The notes below the pieces were generated by a model. It ran no database searches. It was not told where the DNA came from and saw only the letters and a list, made by a program, of their open reading frames with translations. A stretch of 64,000 nt of DNA. Origin: Owenia fusiformis. Taxonomy: Eukaryota; Annelida; Polychaeta; Sabellida; Oweniidae. Every line of letters begins with the position of its first letter. The stretch's first letter is position 1. Of the stretch, positions 1 through 11,335 are shown piece after piece. Both the position numbers and the translations under genes were made by a program. The stretch is taken from the NCBI GenBank assembly GCA_903813345.2, contig CAIIXF020000002.1, positions 26,791,223 through 26,855,222 of the forward strand, read 5' to 3'.

Positions 1-239
1 TGTCAAACGGTGCTTATGTCACGTGACCACCGCACACGCGTATAGTTTTCTTTAAGGGAAATTAGTCATCATATTTTCAAATTAAATCCATTGTTATAAA
101 CTGAATGAACTCCAAAAAGTTATGTTTGTCATATTTAAGTCTGCGACCACCGAAGAGACATTTAGTACAACTTAACACGATGGATTCACAGGATGCTAGA
201 ACCAATGCTTAACACTACAAAATTGACAATATCAAGCCG
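1..239 (+). other. Probable non-coding first exon and promoter-proximal DNA of the ETS gene
   Basis: A good splice donor (GTAAGT) begins at 240 and a pyrimidine-rich acceptor ends at 759, giving a likely 5' non-coding exon ending at 239 and a second one starting at 760 that leads into the ATG at 838. A short upstream ORF (180-212, ten codons plus stop, ATG followed by G) lies in the first exon and could reduce translation of the main frame. A CACGTG E-box type palindrome lies near 20-25. The transcription start cannot be located; the exon assignment is inference from splice sites only. Confidence 0.45.
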
Positions 240-837
240 GTAAGTAAAACAGTATAAAATAATTTAATGATCATATGATGCACAAGTGTCTCAAAATTGC
301 ATAAGGATAAGGATTAATAACGGGCTAGTCGGTGAACAATATGAGAAGTGGAGGGCTTTATTTCAGAAAATTGTACTTTTTGATTTCTTTAATTGAATTG
401 TTTATGTTTTTGTGTGCTTGTGGAAATGGAAGTGGTTATGGGAGTCAGGGTTATTGGAGAGATGAGGCTTTTGGTTGATGCATTATCGGCCACTAATGTG
501 ATGTACACCTCGTAAATAAAATAAAATTGAATAGAGGCTGAAATTACTAATGATGGACATTAGAAGATAGATTGATTGAAATGAAGTGCGGTAGATAGGA
601 AAATTTACATGTACTGTAGAGATAAGGTCTACGGATAAAAAATGGTATGGTGAATAGTAACGAGGTTACGATGTTCCTTAAGCGCAATGGGTCAATAAAC
701 GGTAAAGATCTACTTAACATGTTATAAAAAATATATAACTCAAAATTGTTTTTTTTCAGGAAGACTAGAAAGACAATAGCGTAATTAAGAAGATATAATA
801 ATTAGGAAGTCCTGTTCCGGTCTCAGTAATCTCGATC

Positions 838-3800
838 ATGTTCGACACCTACTCGCTACTTCAACCACAAGACACTCTATCCCCGGAACTACTTTGGAAC
901 ACAGACCAGACAATGAACACTCCTGAACAGCTGTTCTCACGTTTAGATTCTACAGTACCAGTGTCATCCAATACTGGTTCATTCAATGGACTAACGACAG
1001 CCCCAATGGCAGTTCATACACCACCGCGGATGGATACAGATTCAATGGACCATGACATGTCCCCGAGTTCGTCATTCTACAGCGCACATGAATCTTCACA
1101 TCTGGATTTATCAATTCTAGACGTAGCAGCAAAAGACAAAAGTTCTCAAGTTACGAAAGTTCCAAGCATTGAAAATCTTTACCCTATAAGGCCACAACAA
1201 CAGCAACATCAACAACAGCAGAGGCAGGATTACCCAGGAAACCCCACGAGTGAGTATATACCACTGGACTCATGGTACAGTCATAACTCCCCTGCCTCGC
1301 TAAGCACAACATCACTACAGAGCTCAACATCTTTGAATGACATTTCATACAAAAATGACATTGGATCATTTGATGCGGATGACAAAACGTTGACTCCCCT
1401 GACAACCGTATCTATGGATACATTAACAACGCTGTCAGCTGCCACAGAATCTTCACTATATTCTTCTTTGCAAGAAAACGCAATGTTTGACTCACCAGTC
1501 AGTTTAAATCAAACATCAACATCCAATTATGCTCAATACGGAACTCCTCCATACAATGACTCTAGCTCAGTCTATAATCAAATCTTCCAAACACAGAGCC
1601 ACCTATCGAACAATCTGTCAAATTCAGTTGGTTCATTGGACTGTCACACTGGGGGGCTAGAGGGTGTAAAATATAGAAACAATCCTAACAAAACAAAACG
1701 TCCGCCATCCTACGAAGAACACGTATATCGAGCCCTGGCTTTGAAATCTCAAGGAGGCTCGTATAGGGTTGACACGGCAAGTGCCCCAGCTAGAATTGAC
1801 GTTAATTGCTCAAACTTTACTGCTCAACCTACTCTAGAGTTTCGCTCAACCGTCGACCACAGGCCCACCGTCGCAGAACCAGAATGCAATGTAAATGGTA
1901 AGTGAAACTTTAACCATTACAATTTGTTATTTCTCGTAAAATAAGTTCAACCTGCTTTTAAAATTACCCTGTGTATATAGTGTGCAGTCTCATAGATACT
2001 AGTGGATCTTAGGGGGTGTCGTCGGGGGCGCGCCTCTGCCCCCTAATTTTTTTCAAAACATGAAGAGCCTACTACATTTAAAGCATGGCCCTTTGATTAT
2101 TCCCAGAATGGACACTACAAAAACACGACAAAACACCTGTTATAGTGATAGAATTTCTCAGAAAATCCAGAAAATAAATAAGAACTTGTTTCAAAAAGAA
2201 ACCAGCCATTCATATTTTAATTGTGGGAAATGCTCAGATTGCCCAAAATTGCGCTCTATTTTCAAAATCTTTCGGGTGTACCCCCCCCCCCCCCCTCCTC
2301 CTAAGTAAACGTTAAATCTTTAATAATGCAATGGACATTCGTTTAACCAGGAGGAGGGAACGTGAAAAGTACAAAAAATTGTATACTAGAACTACCTTTT
2401 TATATGTAGTCAACTTGTTTGAACTGAATGTTTGCACCGAGTCCTTAAATCGTATAAATCTTTTCAAGTCATAGTACTATAATGTTTACAAATGATATAA
2501 AAGCACATATGTCACGTGACTTCATGTCAACAAGTCCTCTTTGATATACGATACAAACATAGTATCCCATAATGCATTGTTAATGTGTCAGTGGGTGCAC
2601 TTTTGAGATTTATAATAAAATATTATTGTCGACACCCCCGCACACAATTACGCATTTTGATGCACTGATTTTTTGTCGGTTTTCATAGAATTGAAAGTGC
2701 AATAGTTGTATTCAATTAATGTATATTAATGACTTATGGCTGTCAAGTGCAACGGCACACACAATTTTTGTAAGTGTCGTGAATCGGGGTATTTAAAAAG
2801 TTCATTGACTTTAACTATGGAGTTAATTTCTATGATTTAATTTTTAGAATTACAGAGATAAAACATATCAAAATATTACTAAGTTGCTTAATACAATAAT
2901 TAGTTTATCCTTAATTTGAAGTAATTTTTCGTCCTATATATCAATAAAAATACAATTTGACGAAATAACCGACTCAACAACTCAATGATACAAAATGATC
3001 AACTGCACGCTTGCATGGGGTATTCTATAGTCTAATGAAACACACCACTTGAGGAATAATAACAAAAATGAGTCATAGTCCACAAGATTTTATAAACAGC
3101 AGGCATGTCCTAAACACAGATAAAGGAAATGCTGGTCTTCAGTAGTAATCGTTCTCTGAGAATAAAACAAAATAAATCATGTTTATTTATTTAATGAATC
3201 ATAAAACTCACAATGCTTCAAGACTACTGAAGTGAAAATCTGCGATAATTTTACGACTGTTTACTGAACAAATCTAAAAAACGAGAAAATACAAAATTTA
3301 TTTTGAGAAATAGCAGTAAACATAACAAAAGATGTATACCTCTATACTCGAAAGCTTCTTTTAACTAAAACACCGCTCAATGTACCTTTTTCGGTTACTT
3401 ACCAGGGCTACTATTTAAGCAATATGAACCAGTAGTATACTGTTTACGTTAAAATATGCATTTTTTTCTTTTCCAGATCCAGTTATATACAACCAAATAG
3501 TTGCTAATGCTCAAATCATCCTGAAAGCAGTCACTGGTGAGTTCTATATATTTCTATAGCCTGTTGTATCAACTATATACACCTATTATTATAGAACTGA
3601 ACTTTTCAAATTGAATGCCAACTTACTCGAAAAATTAACAAATGTTCAACACGTTTTGGTTCTGATATATTCGGTTTAATGTAATGTGTGAAAAGCGAAA
3701 TGGTCAGTTATCACGACAATGACAAATGTACAATTTAGACTTACCCCCCCCCCCCCGGGACTTACCCCATTCCACAAGAGCCACAAGGAACCCATACCCA

Positions 3801-4437
3801 AGAATGTATTGTGTTTGAAAATACAGGCTTGTATAGAGGTACAATGTTTATCATTGTAGGGATTTTTAGAACAAATATAAAATGGAAATCAAACTTTCTT
3901 GCACACATGTCAAAAGAAGTCACATTACACATGCCCCCCCCCCCCGCAAAAGCTTCAGCTATTAAGTTATATTTCCTCACACATTTATTTTGTATCTTTT
4001 TTTAAAACCTGTTGTTATTATTGTATATTTGTTGTAATCTAGGTGGAGGACAAATTCAGTTATGGCAGTTCCTGCTAGAACTTCTAGCGGACCAAGAATA
4101 TAAATCCATGATCGTCTGGGAGAGCGCTGATGGAGAATTTCGAGTCATTGAGCCCGATGAACTGGCTCAGAAATGGGGATCCCGTAAGCGTAAACCGAAC
4201 ATGAACTTTGATAAACTGAGCCGGGCGTTACGGTACTACTACGACAAGATGATTCTTCACAAGGTTCACGGTAAAAGATACACGTATAAATTCAATTTCC
4301 GGACTTTACTCCAGGGGAGACGCCCTGTAAACCTGATCTCTTTTTCAAATTATTCAACATCCAATGCCCAGAACGTTTCAGTGGCACCGTACGAAGGTTG
4401 GGGCAGCACAAATCAGTCTAGACAAAACCCCTGGTAG
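838..4437 (+). CDS. ETS-domain transcription factor, ERG/FLI-like but divergent (3 coding exons)
   Basis: Sequence-specific DNA-binding transcription factor acting in the nucleus. Coding exons 838-1897, 3477-3536 and 4043-4437 join in phase (1 and 1) to a 504-residue protein; donors are GTAAGT and GTGAGT, acceptors TTCCAG and TCTAG. The ETS domain covers about residues 377-459, starting [12 protein letters not shown], with recognition-helix SRALRYYY (Arg434, Arg437) and the [11 protein letters not shown] end that is typical of the ERG/FLI1/FEV group. The middle ([16 protein letters not shown]) is less typical of that group, so subfamily is uncertain. The N-terminal 350 residues are Ser/Thr-rich and low complexity, with a Gln-rich stretch near 119-129 and a PPSY motif near 288-291 that could bind WW domains. 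I see no Pointed/SAM domain. The 60-bp middle exon adds a short linker just before the ETS domain. An AATAAA signal follows at 4647. Confidence 0.93.
1898..3476 (+). other. Intron 1 of the ETS coding region
   Basis: GT-AG intron of 1.58 kb. AT-rich, with a C-homopolymer at about 2281-2294 and a CACGTG palindrome near 2514-2519. I see no gene in it. Confidence 0.7.
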
Positions 4438-4646
4438 TCAGTCCACCAATATTGGGTTTCACAGCAGTGTGATCATGGAAATTGTCACGAGGTGCACATC
4501 CGGAAACATCTGGGTATTTACACTCTTAACTTAATCACTCACCCTTAATCACAACCACGCCAGTCATTATTTCCAATATGCCCGATGTGTTCAGTTTCAA
4601 GACTTTAGGCTTTGGTCTTGACAGAACTAGAGGTTGTATATTTTTT

Positions 4647-4652
4647 AATAAA
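4647..4652 (+). terminator. Polyadenylation signal of the ETS gene
   Basis: AATAAA about 210 bp after the ETS stop codon, just before the 76-bp satellite begins. It is the first canonical hexamer after the stop that I see. Confidence 0.6.
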
Positions 4653-4736
4653 ACAAATGCCCAAAACAGAAAAAAAAGAATTTTAGTTTAGAGATCCTGC
4701 GAATTTTGGTTTGTACAGAATTTATTTGTTAACTTC

Positions 4737-5510
4737 ATGTAATGCATAATAATAATCTAGTTTCGAAACTTGTAATTTTAAGAGTTTTGACTAAAGGTAT
4801 TCAATACCCAAATGTAATGCATAATGATATTCTAGATTAGAAACTCTGTGGTTATAAGGGTTTGGACTAAAGGTATTCATTACCTAAATGTAACGCATAA
4901 TGATATTCTAGTTTAGAAACTCTGTGATTGAAAGGGTTTTGACTAAAGGTATCCATTACCTAAATGTAATGCAAATAGACTAATAATGATATTCTAGTTT
5001 AGAAACTCTGTGATTGAAAGGGTTTTGACTAAAGGTATTCATTACCTAAATGTAATGCATAATGATATTCTAGTTTAGAAACTCTGTGATTGAAAGGGTT
5101 TTGACTAAAGGTATTCATTACCTAAATGTAATGCATAATGATATTCTAGTTTAGAAACTCTGTGATTATAAGAGTTTTGACTAAAGGTATTCAATACCCA
5201 AATGTAATGCATAATGATATTCTAGTTAAGAAACTCTGTGATTATAAGAGTTTTGACTAAAGGTATTCATTACCTAAATGTAACGCATAATGATATTTTA
5301 GTTTAGAAACTCTGTGATTGAAAGGGTTCTGTCTAAAGGTATTCATTACCTAAATGTAACGCATAATGATATTTTAGTTTAGAAACTCTGTGATTGAAAG
5401 GGTTCTGTCTAAAGGTATTCATTACCTAAATGTTTCCATGGTGATATTCTAGTTAAAACAAACTCTGTGATTGTAAGGGTTTGGACTAAAAAGGTATTCT
5501 TACCTAAATG
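4737..5510. repeat. 76-bp tandem satellite, about 10 copies
   Basis: The unit contains AACTCTGTGATTGAAAGGG and ACTAAAGGTATTCATTACC and recurs every 76 bp (for example at 4821, 4897, 5059). One copy carries a 10-bp insertion near 4973-4983. Copies differ by a few substitutions and the two ends are the most decayed. It is non-coding and lies directly 3' of the ETS gene. Confidence 0.9.
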
Positions 5511-6147
5511 GAATCATGAATTTGAAGAAATTCTTCATGTTCATTATTTCGTGCATAACACTTAATCATATGCATTATCCTGTTTTATAGTGCGGCTATG
5601 GCTCAATTCATATCAAACTTGTTATAAACGAGTATATAATACAAATATACATGTAACTATACATTCCTTATAGTATACATTCATACATATACAGATGTGT
5701 ACCGTTTGGAGAAATGAATTTGTTTAAAAACACATGTTTAAACACATTTAGACATGTTACATAATATCACATTGATGTGAACAAGCTGAACTTAGTACTG
5801 CTTTTGTTGATATCTTTGAATTACAATGTATTTAAGAATTACATATATTTAAGACTGCTGAATGCTATGATCAGGCTACATAAACAAATATACCTCGATG
5901 TATATAGAATCACCTGAAGCAGCTGCTGAATCATATTTAACATACACTTTGAACAACATGTGCCATAAAGTATTTTAAATGTTTGTATATAATTATGCAT
6001 ATATATATATTCTATAGTGCCATATATTTATATAATGCCATGTATGTGATATCATATATTGTACATACTATTAAAAAGAAAGTGCTGTTTATAATGATAC
6101 AAATATACCATTTTATATTTAATATATTTTGTTTTTGTGCTTCCTTT
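5511..6147. other. AT-rich intergenic DNA, nothing recognised
   Basis: Strongly AT-rich with short TA/ATATAT runs near 6000. The open frame at 5983-6219 has only low-complexity composition and overlaps a MITE, so it is not called a gene. Confidence 0.6.
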
Positions 6148-6562
6148 AATAACCCAGATGCGAGTAGAAATAATCTTGATTTACGTCAAAGTAATATCAT
6201 ATTTGAAATCTACATGTAGAATTACATCTAGAAATGTGGTTTTAAAAAGTGTTTATCAACTTTGAAAAATTTTCTTTGAAAATGTGACTTCTAGCTCGGG
6301 GAGATTCCCCATAGAACCCATGCTATAAAATCACAAAAAAATGAAATATCTTTTATTTTGGTGGACAGATAATATTTTGCTTTACTGGACATATTTTCAT
6401 AAGTATAAGTATTAGACACATAAGGGTTATATTAAAATTAAGCCACTTAAATTGATTATATTCAAGTTTAAGGGAATTTTCTTATATACTTGCCATGTTA
6501 ATTGACCCGAATCAGCCACCTGGTGGTGAAACTGGTAACTACCTACTCGCATTTGGGTAATT
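6148..6562. mobile_element. MITE with GATGCGAGTAG terminal inverted repeats (copy 1 of 3)
   Basis: The left end reads ACCCAGATGCGAGTAG and the right end is its inverse (CTACTCGCATTTGGGTAA). The interior matches, in inverse orientation, the elements at 10028-10410 and 59935-60365, including the CCACCTGGTGGTGAAACTGG block. There is no coding capacity, so it is a non-autonomous DNA transposon. The superfamily is not assignable from the sequence. Confidence 0.8.
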
Positions 6563-7504
6563 GAGGATTCGAAGAGCTGAAGAAAATCTTCACCTTGAAA
6601 TGTATAGATGTTTGGTCATGCCATCTTTTATATGGAAGACAGAATCTATAACTTTATTTCAGTTGATACAGTTGTCTCTTTAACTCGACAACCATACTTC
6701 ATTCGTATGATCCCAACATGTACAAGTATTGACCTGTGCTGAAATTGTTTCCAAGGTTGGTCCCCTTTAACTGAATTGTCGATTGTCACACAAGTCGAGG
6801 CGGCCTCAAGGGTAGCGGAAACATTTCAATTTGAAACGTGGTCTTTCTTGAAACTTAGTATTTCGATTTTTAGTAAGGGCTTTCAAGGGGATGTAAAATC
6901 AAACTTTCAAGATTTTTCACAGCTGTAAAATATTGTCATTCATTTTTAGTTTTTGAAGAGTAACATCCTTATTGGCTCGTGCTGAGGCAAGAGCCATATC
7001 TCACTTGGATTTGGTAGTACGTGATAACGACAATGGACAGAGGTTTAAACGTTAGTTTACTAGTAGAAAACCTGATGGGTAAATATTAATTGATGAAAAT
7101 GAGTTAATTCCTCGAGCAAAATCTTAACCCTAAGGTGTTAGTTTATAATAAAATTGCGTTAGAGAGGGTTTCAAACGACATATACGCACATTTTACAACA
7201 GCACCATGAAAACTGCACTGATTTTCGGCAACATGATTTCCTAAATACGACAGAAATACGAGCGACTTCTTGATTTAGAATTGTGAACAATTTACAGCAT
7301 TAAAAAAACTCCGAACATTTAACTATTTTATTTATATCTTAGGAGAACAAGAATCAAATTGACCCATCTTCACTTTTTGATATGTTTGGATGTTTTCTAA
7401 GAGGTCCAGGTACTCAGACCTTTACAATTTAAAGATCTTAATCAGTTCAAAATGTTCGGATATTTCTACTTTTGCCGTTCGGTAAATTACAATCGCATTA
7501 AAAG
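6563..7504. other. Intergenic DNA, nothing recognised
   Basis: Unique-looking AT-rich sequence between two transposons. No ORF, RNA gene or repeat supported. Confidence 0.5.
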
Positions 7505-7766
7505 TACAGGGTGTCCAATAAATAAGGTGAAAGATATTGTAACTTTCTTAATATTGCATCAATCTTGATGAAATTTTCAGAGTTTGTAGCCCGATCCTTT
7601 TTACCTTTATTCTGTGAATTTAAAGTGTCTTCTATCTGATTGGCCAGAGTTGTGGTTGCTATAGCAACTGAAACAGCAAAAAGGCGGGGCAAGTTTGTTT
7701 ACGTCACAACTTTCCAAAACATATTTATTCTTTCTGATAACTTTATTCATACTCCCAGGTCTATTA

Positions 7767-8134
7767 TACCCTGCGTGCAGAGTCTAGTTAAACTACACTC
7801 TGCCTAGTAGAGACCATATTACAGTTTAGTAGCACCGCCCCCACGACGGGTACCGGTGACAGTTTGGGTAATAAATCACTTTTGACCTACGCGCTGACCT
7901 TTCTTCCACCAATCAGCGAGCTTGAAGAAACATACGCCAAAAGCGTTCTTATTAAATAGGCGCATGTCATTGGGCTCAACGATGATGTCAGAAGGAATTA
8001 CCATATATAGAACGTCGGTCAAATTTTGCCGACAAACACTGATTGGCGCGGTGAGTTCACAGGTTTATTTTAGTTTGAAAGAGTGAAGACGAAGCTCTCT
8101 TTTAAGAAGTGAAGTCAAACGAATGCAAAGGGTA
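7767..8134. mobile_element. Nested 368-bp insertion with 9-bp target duplication
   Basis: The 9-bp sequence GGTCTATTA occurs at 7758-7766 and again at 8135-8143. The related element at 12494 has it once, so this is a clean insertion. The ends are TACCCT and its inverse AGGGTA. A 9-bp duplication fits Mutator-like elements, but the inverted ends are short. Inside are a CCAAT box (CCAATCAGCG near 7910), a CRE-like TGATGTCA and a TATATAG, so it looks promoter-like. Confidence 0.75.
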
Positions 8135-8194
8135 GGTCTATTACTACCACAGATACAACAAATACAATATAAAAACAGTCCTAAAGTCCCATTG

Positions 8195-8506
8195 TTATGA
8201 AAATAAGCATAACATAATGTATAGCACAACATAATGTCCATATCTAGCTATACACTTCTTATATGTCTTATGCCTTTTCATCCACTCTCTAAACACACTT
8301 TCAAACCCATTCTCACCCATTTCCTGAAGTCTTGCTAAGACATGTGATCTGAGTTCATCAGTGCTTCCAAATTTATTTCCTCTCAAGTCACGTTTGAGTT
8401 CTGCATATAGGTAAAAGTCATTGGGTGCAAGGTACATGTATGGGGAATATGGAGGGTGTGCAAGTAGGGGTTGCCCCAGTGCCCTAATTGTTTCACTAGT
8501 GAGCAT
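8195..8506 (-). pseudogene. Mariner transposase C-terminal remnant
   Basis: The reading frame contains HPPYSP, LAPNDFYLYAELKRDLRG and a C-terminal CIARYGHYVV. These are the family signatures of mariner-type transposases (HPPYSPDLAPSDFHLF... and CI..DGDYVE). Only the C-terminal third is present, with two residues inserted before LAPND. The N-terminal helix-turn-helix region and first catalytic Asp are missing. A second, inverted piece encoding the same tail (ARLQEMG...KKCIARDGHYVE) lies on + at 8530-8642, as part of the long inverted repeats. Confidence 0.85.
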
Positions 8507-8938
8507 AGCTGTGTGTGAACTCAGATCAAATGTCTTAGCAAGACTTCAGGAAATGGGCAAGAATGGGTTTGAAAGTGTGTTTAGAGAGTGGGTGAATAGG
8601 CATAAGAAGTGTATAGCTAGAGATGGACATTATGTTGAATAGCTTATTTTCATAACAATGGGACTTTAGGGGTGTTTTAATAGACCTGGGAGTATGAATA
8701 AACATATCAGAAAAAATAATATGTTTTGAAAAGTTGTGACGTAAACAAACTTGCCCCGCCTTTTTGTTGTTTCGGTTGCTATAGCAACCACAACTCCGGC
8801 CAATCAAATAGAAGAAGCTTTAAATTCACAGAATAAAGGTAAAAAGGTTTGGGCTACAAACTCTGAAAATTTCATCAAGGTTGGTGCAATATTAAGAAAG
8901 TTACAATATCTTTCACCTTATTTATTGGACACCCTGTA

Positions 8939-9296
8939 AGCTTGGGAATTTACTTATACAGTGAAACTTGACTTAGAAAACACTCTTCTTTAAGGAACAC
9001 CTGCTTTACAACTCAATACAATTCATTACAACACTGCAAACATCTCCTTCACACGAGCCTTCATTTTTTTAATGATCTCTTGTTTGCTATAGTATAAACG
9101 CATAGCTTCAGTAGGCCCCATAAAACATTACAGATATAAGTATATGTAACGGTTAAAGAACGAAAATATGAAATAGTTACGCTCATTATTTAAAGATGGC
9201 ACATAAGTAGTTGTTTGACTTAAAACATTACTATGTGCTCACAAGCAACTTTGAAAGGGAATAATATTGAGGCTACAGGATTAAGATATATTAGTA
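8939..9296. other. Intergenic DNA, nothing recognised
   Basis: Short unique-looking spacer between two mariner-type elements. Confidence 0.5.
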
Positions 9297-9298
9297 TA

Positions 9299-9890
9299 CA
9301 GGGTGTCAAATAAGTCCCATCCCCCCTGCTACAGCTAAAACCTTAACAGAAGGTACCTAGTGTGATATACCATTGGAAAGATCATCCAAAGTTATGTTAA
9401 CTCACCAACTCTCAAATATTTTGGATGAAATTTACGTATATTTTTATGATGTCTTTTAAAAGTGACGTGCCCTCCTTTAAGTAGCTTTTTTGCGTCAAAA
9501 TGACAAGGCTATGACCTCAGAAATACATCAAAAAGTTAATCTTTTTCACATTCCACTTGTTACAAAAAGGTTTTCACCACTTTCCTTGCACCTCTATTTT
9601 CTACACATCTATCCCTATCCAGAAATAAGTTAAATTCATCGCCATAAACATATTTAGTCATATTTTGGTCCCTTGACCTTTCTTATACACGATTCCTAAA
9701 ATCGTGCCAAATACGCCAAATTGCCATGTTTCTAGGCATATGGTCACCTCAATTGATACAATGTAAAAATTTCTGAGATTGATTGACATGTGTCAGATAT
9801 ATGCCAATCAACGTAACTTTGGAAGACCTTTCCAATGATATATCTTGGTTTTGGCTGTAGAGGGGGAGACGGGACTTATTTGACACCCTG
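9299..9890. mobile_element. Mariner-type MITE, 592 bp
   Basis: It is flanked by TA on both sides. The ends CAGGGTGTCAAATAAGTCCC are inverted copies, and imperfect inverted similarity continues about 120 bp inward (CTACAGC..AAAACC, then CATTGGAAAG..C.TCCAAAGTTA). No transposase frame is left. The TIR differs from the 7507 and 37147 elements, so it is a separate subfamily. Confidence 0.85.
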
Positions 9891-9904
9891 TATATGTCGC
9901 CCAG

Positions 9905-9990
9905 TGTACTTTGGTGTCTGTAGTGTAGAATAGTATAGTGTAGTGAAGTATAGTGTTAGAGTAGTGTAGTGAGGTGAAGTGTAGCCTGGA
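9905..9990. repeat. TAGTGTAG-type low-complexity repeat
   Basis: Irregular short repeats of TAGTGTAG/TAGTATAG. Probably a degenerate microsatellite. Confidence 0.6.
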
Positions 9991-10027
9991 CGGTGTAGTA
10001 AACTGTACATGTATGTATGTAAATGTC

Positions 10028-10410
10028 AATGACCCAGACGCGAGTAGGTAGTTACCTGGTTACCAGTTTCACCACCAGGTGGCTAATTCTGGGGAATAAC
10101 ATGGCAGGGTATTACAAAGTTCCCTGAAACTTGATTATTCATCAGTTTACTCCTCTTAAACTTGAATGTATATCAGTTAGAGTGGATGAATTTTCATATT
10201 AATCCCATGTATTTGACAGTTGTACAATGGGTCACGGTTTATGGGGAATCTCCCGACCTAGAAGTAACATTTTCACAGTTGATAAACAATGTTTGAAACC
10301 ACATTTCTAGATGTAACTTTACATGTAGATTTCAAATATGACATCACTATGACCGAATTCTGAATATTTAATGATGTAAATCAAGACTATTTTTACTCGC
10401 ATCTAGTCTA
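10028..10410. mobile_element. MITE with GCGAGTAG terminal inverted repeats (copy 2 of 3)
   Basis: Same family as 6148-6562 but in the opposite orientation. It starts GACCCAGACGCGAGTAGG, carries the CACCACCAGGTGGCTAATTC block, and ends TTTTACTCGCATCTAG. Confidence 0.8.
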
Positions 10411-11118
10411 ATATTTAACTATTATTATTACTCAATATTGAGTTGGAAAAAGAGGACAATGTTTGACAAATGTTTGCAACCAGAAATTTTCCATGGATAA
10501 CATCAACGGTTTCAATGCTTATATCAATGTTACAATCTTGATTGTGTTCCTAAAGTACAATAGTTCGAAAATCCATGACTTTGATGATTCTTTTTAGATT
10601 GACAAACAAAAGCAAGCTTTGGTAAGCGATCAAAAGGGGGAATTCCGACTGCCAAACTTATGGAGGGGGTGTATCAATAAGAATATAGGTGCCCAGGGGG
10701 AGATCTCCCAAAGTTCAGCCTTCGTATTCGATCATGTGGTACCCATGTGCTAGATCCATATAAGGCTTACCTGACCATATAGGAATCCAACTAACCATTG
10801 TCCGCCATTTTGAATATCATGTGATAGATCCATATAAGGTTTGTATGATCATATAGGATGGCTAAGGAGAATCCCCGAATACGAAAGAATATGATAGTAT
10901 TATGGGAGCTACTCACTTCTTCTGATAGGTGCCTGTATTTTTTTGATTTGGAAAGCAATACCGTCTGTTGGTAGTTTGATAGAATGATTGAATTTTACAA
11001 GTAGCCTACACATTTATCATATCTGTAATGAGTAACTAAAATGACCTAAGCTATATGATGTATGTTCACCGTATACGATAAGGTATGTAATTGTTATTCT
11101 TGTTTAATGGTACCGACT
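10411..11118. other. Intergenic DNA, no gene seen
   Basis: A segment near 10640-10670 (CCAAACTTATGGAGGGGGTG) resembles one at 53424-53450, which suggests an old dispersed repeat. Nothing else recognised. Confidence 0.4.
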
Positions 11119-11123
11119 TAATG

Positions 11124-11330
11124 CAGGCCCGTAGCCAGAATTTGCCAAGGGGGGTTCACTTTTTGGAAAATTCCAGGGGGGTTTCACTTTTGACAATTCT
11201 GGTCCAAAAATGGCCAAAATCACTAAATAAGTGCTTAGAATGGTGAAAAACTGCATGATTTTGAAAGAATTTTTGGCCAAGGGGTTCCCTCGAAACCATC
11301 GCCCCCCCCCCCCCCCCGGCTATGGGCCTG
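11124..11330. mobile_element. 207-bp MITE with CAGGCCCGTAGCC ends (copy 1 of 2)
   Basis: The terminal repeats are CAGGCCCGTAGCC and the inverse (GGCTATGGGCCTG). The target TAATG is duplicated at 11119-11123 and 11331-11335. The interior holds a poly-C tract at 11302-11317. An inverted copy of the same 207-bp length is at 41884-42090. Confidence 0.85.
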
Positions 11331-11335
11331 TAATG

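Larger units (their letters stand above)
7507..8936. mobile_element. Mariner-type transposon, decayed, with long inverted repeats
   Basis: It is flanked by TA on both sides. The left end CAGGGTGTCCAATAAATAAG is matched by the inverse at the right end, and the inverted repeats continue for about 250 bp. A transposase remnant lies inside on - (about 8195-8506). A 368-bp element has inserted in the left arm at 7767-8134. A truncated copy of the same family at 12494-12920 lacks that insertion. The element is internally deleted and cannot encode a full transposase. Confidence 0.88.

Noticed and set aside
3762-4005. Overlapping frames on both strands before ETS exon 3
   Set aside because: They run through poly-C tracts inside the intron; no homology seen.
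5983-6219. 78-codon frame rich in Ile, Tyr and Phe
   Set aside because: AT-rich low-complexity frame that runs into a MITE; no domain.
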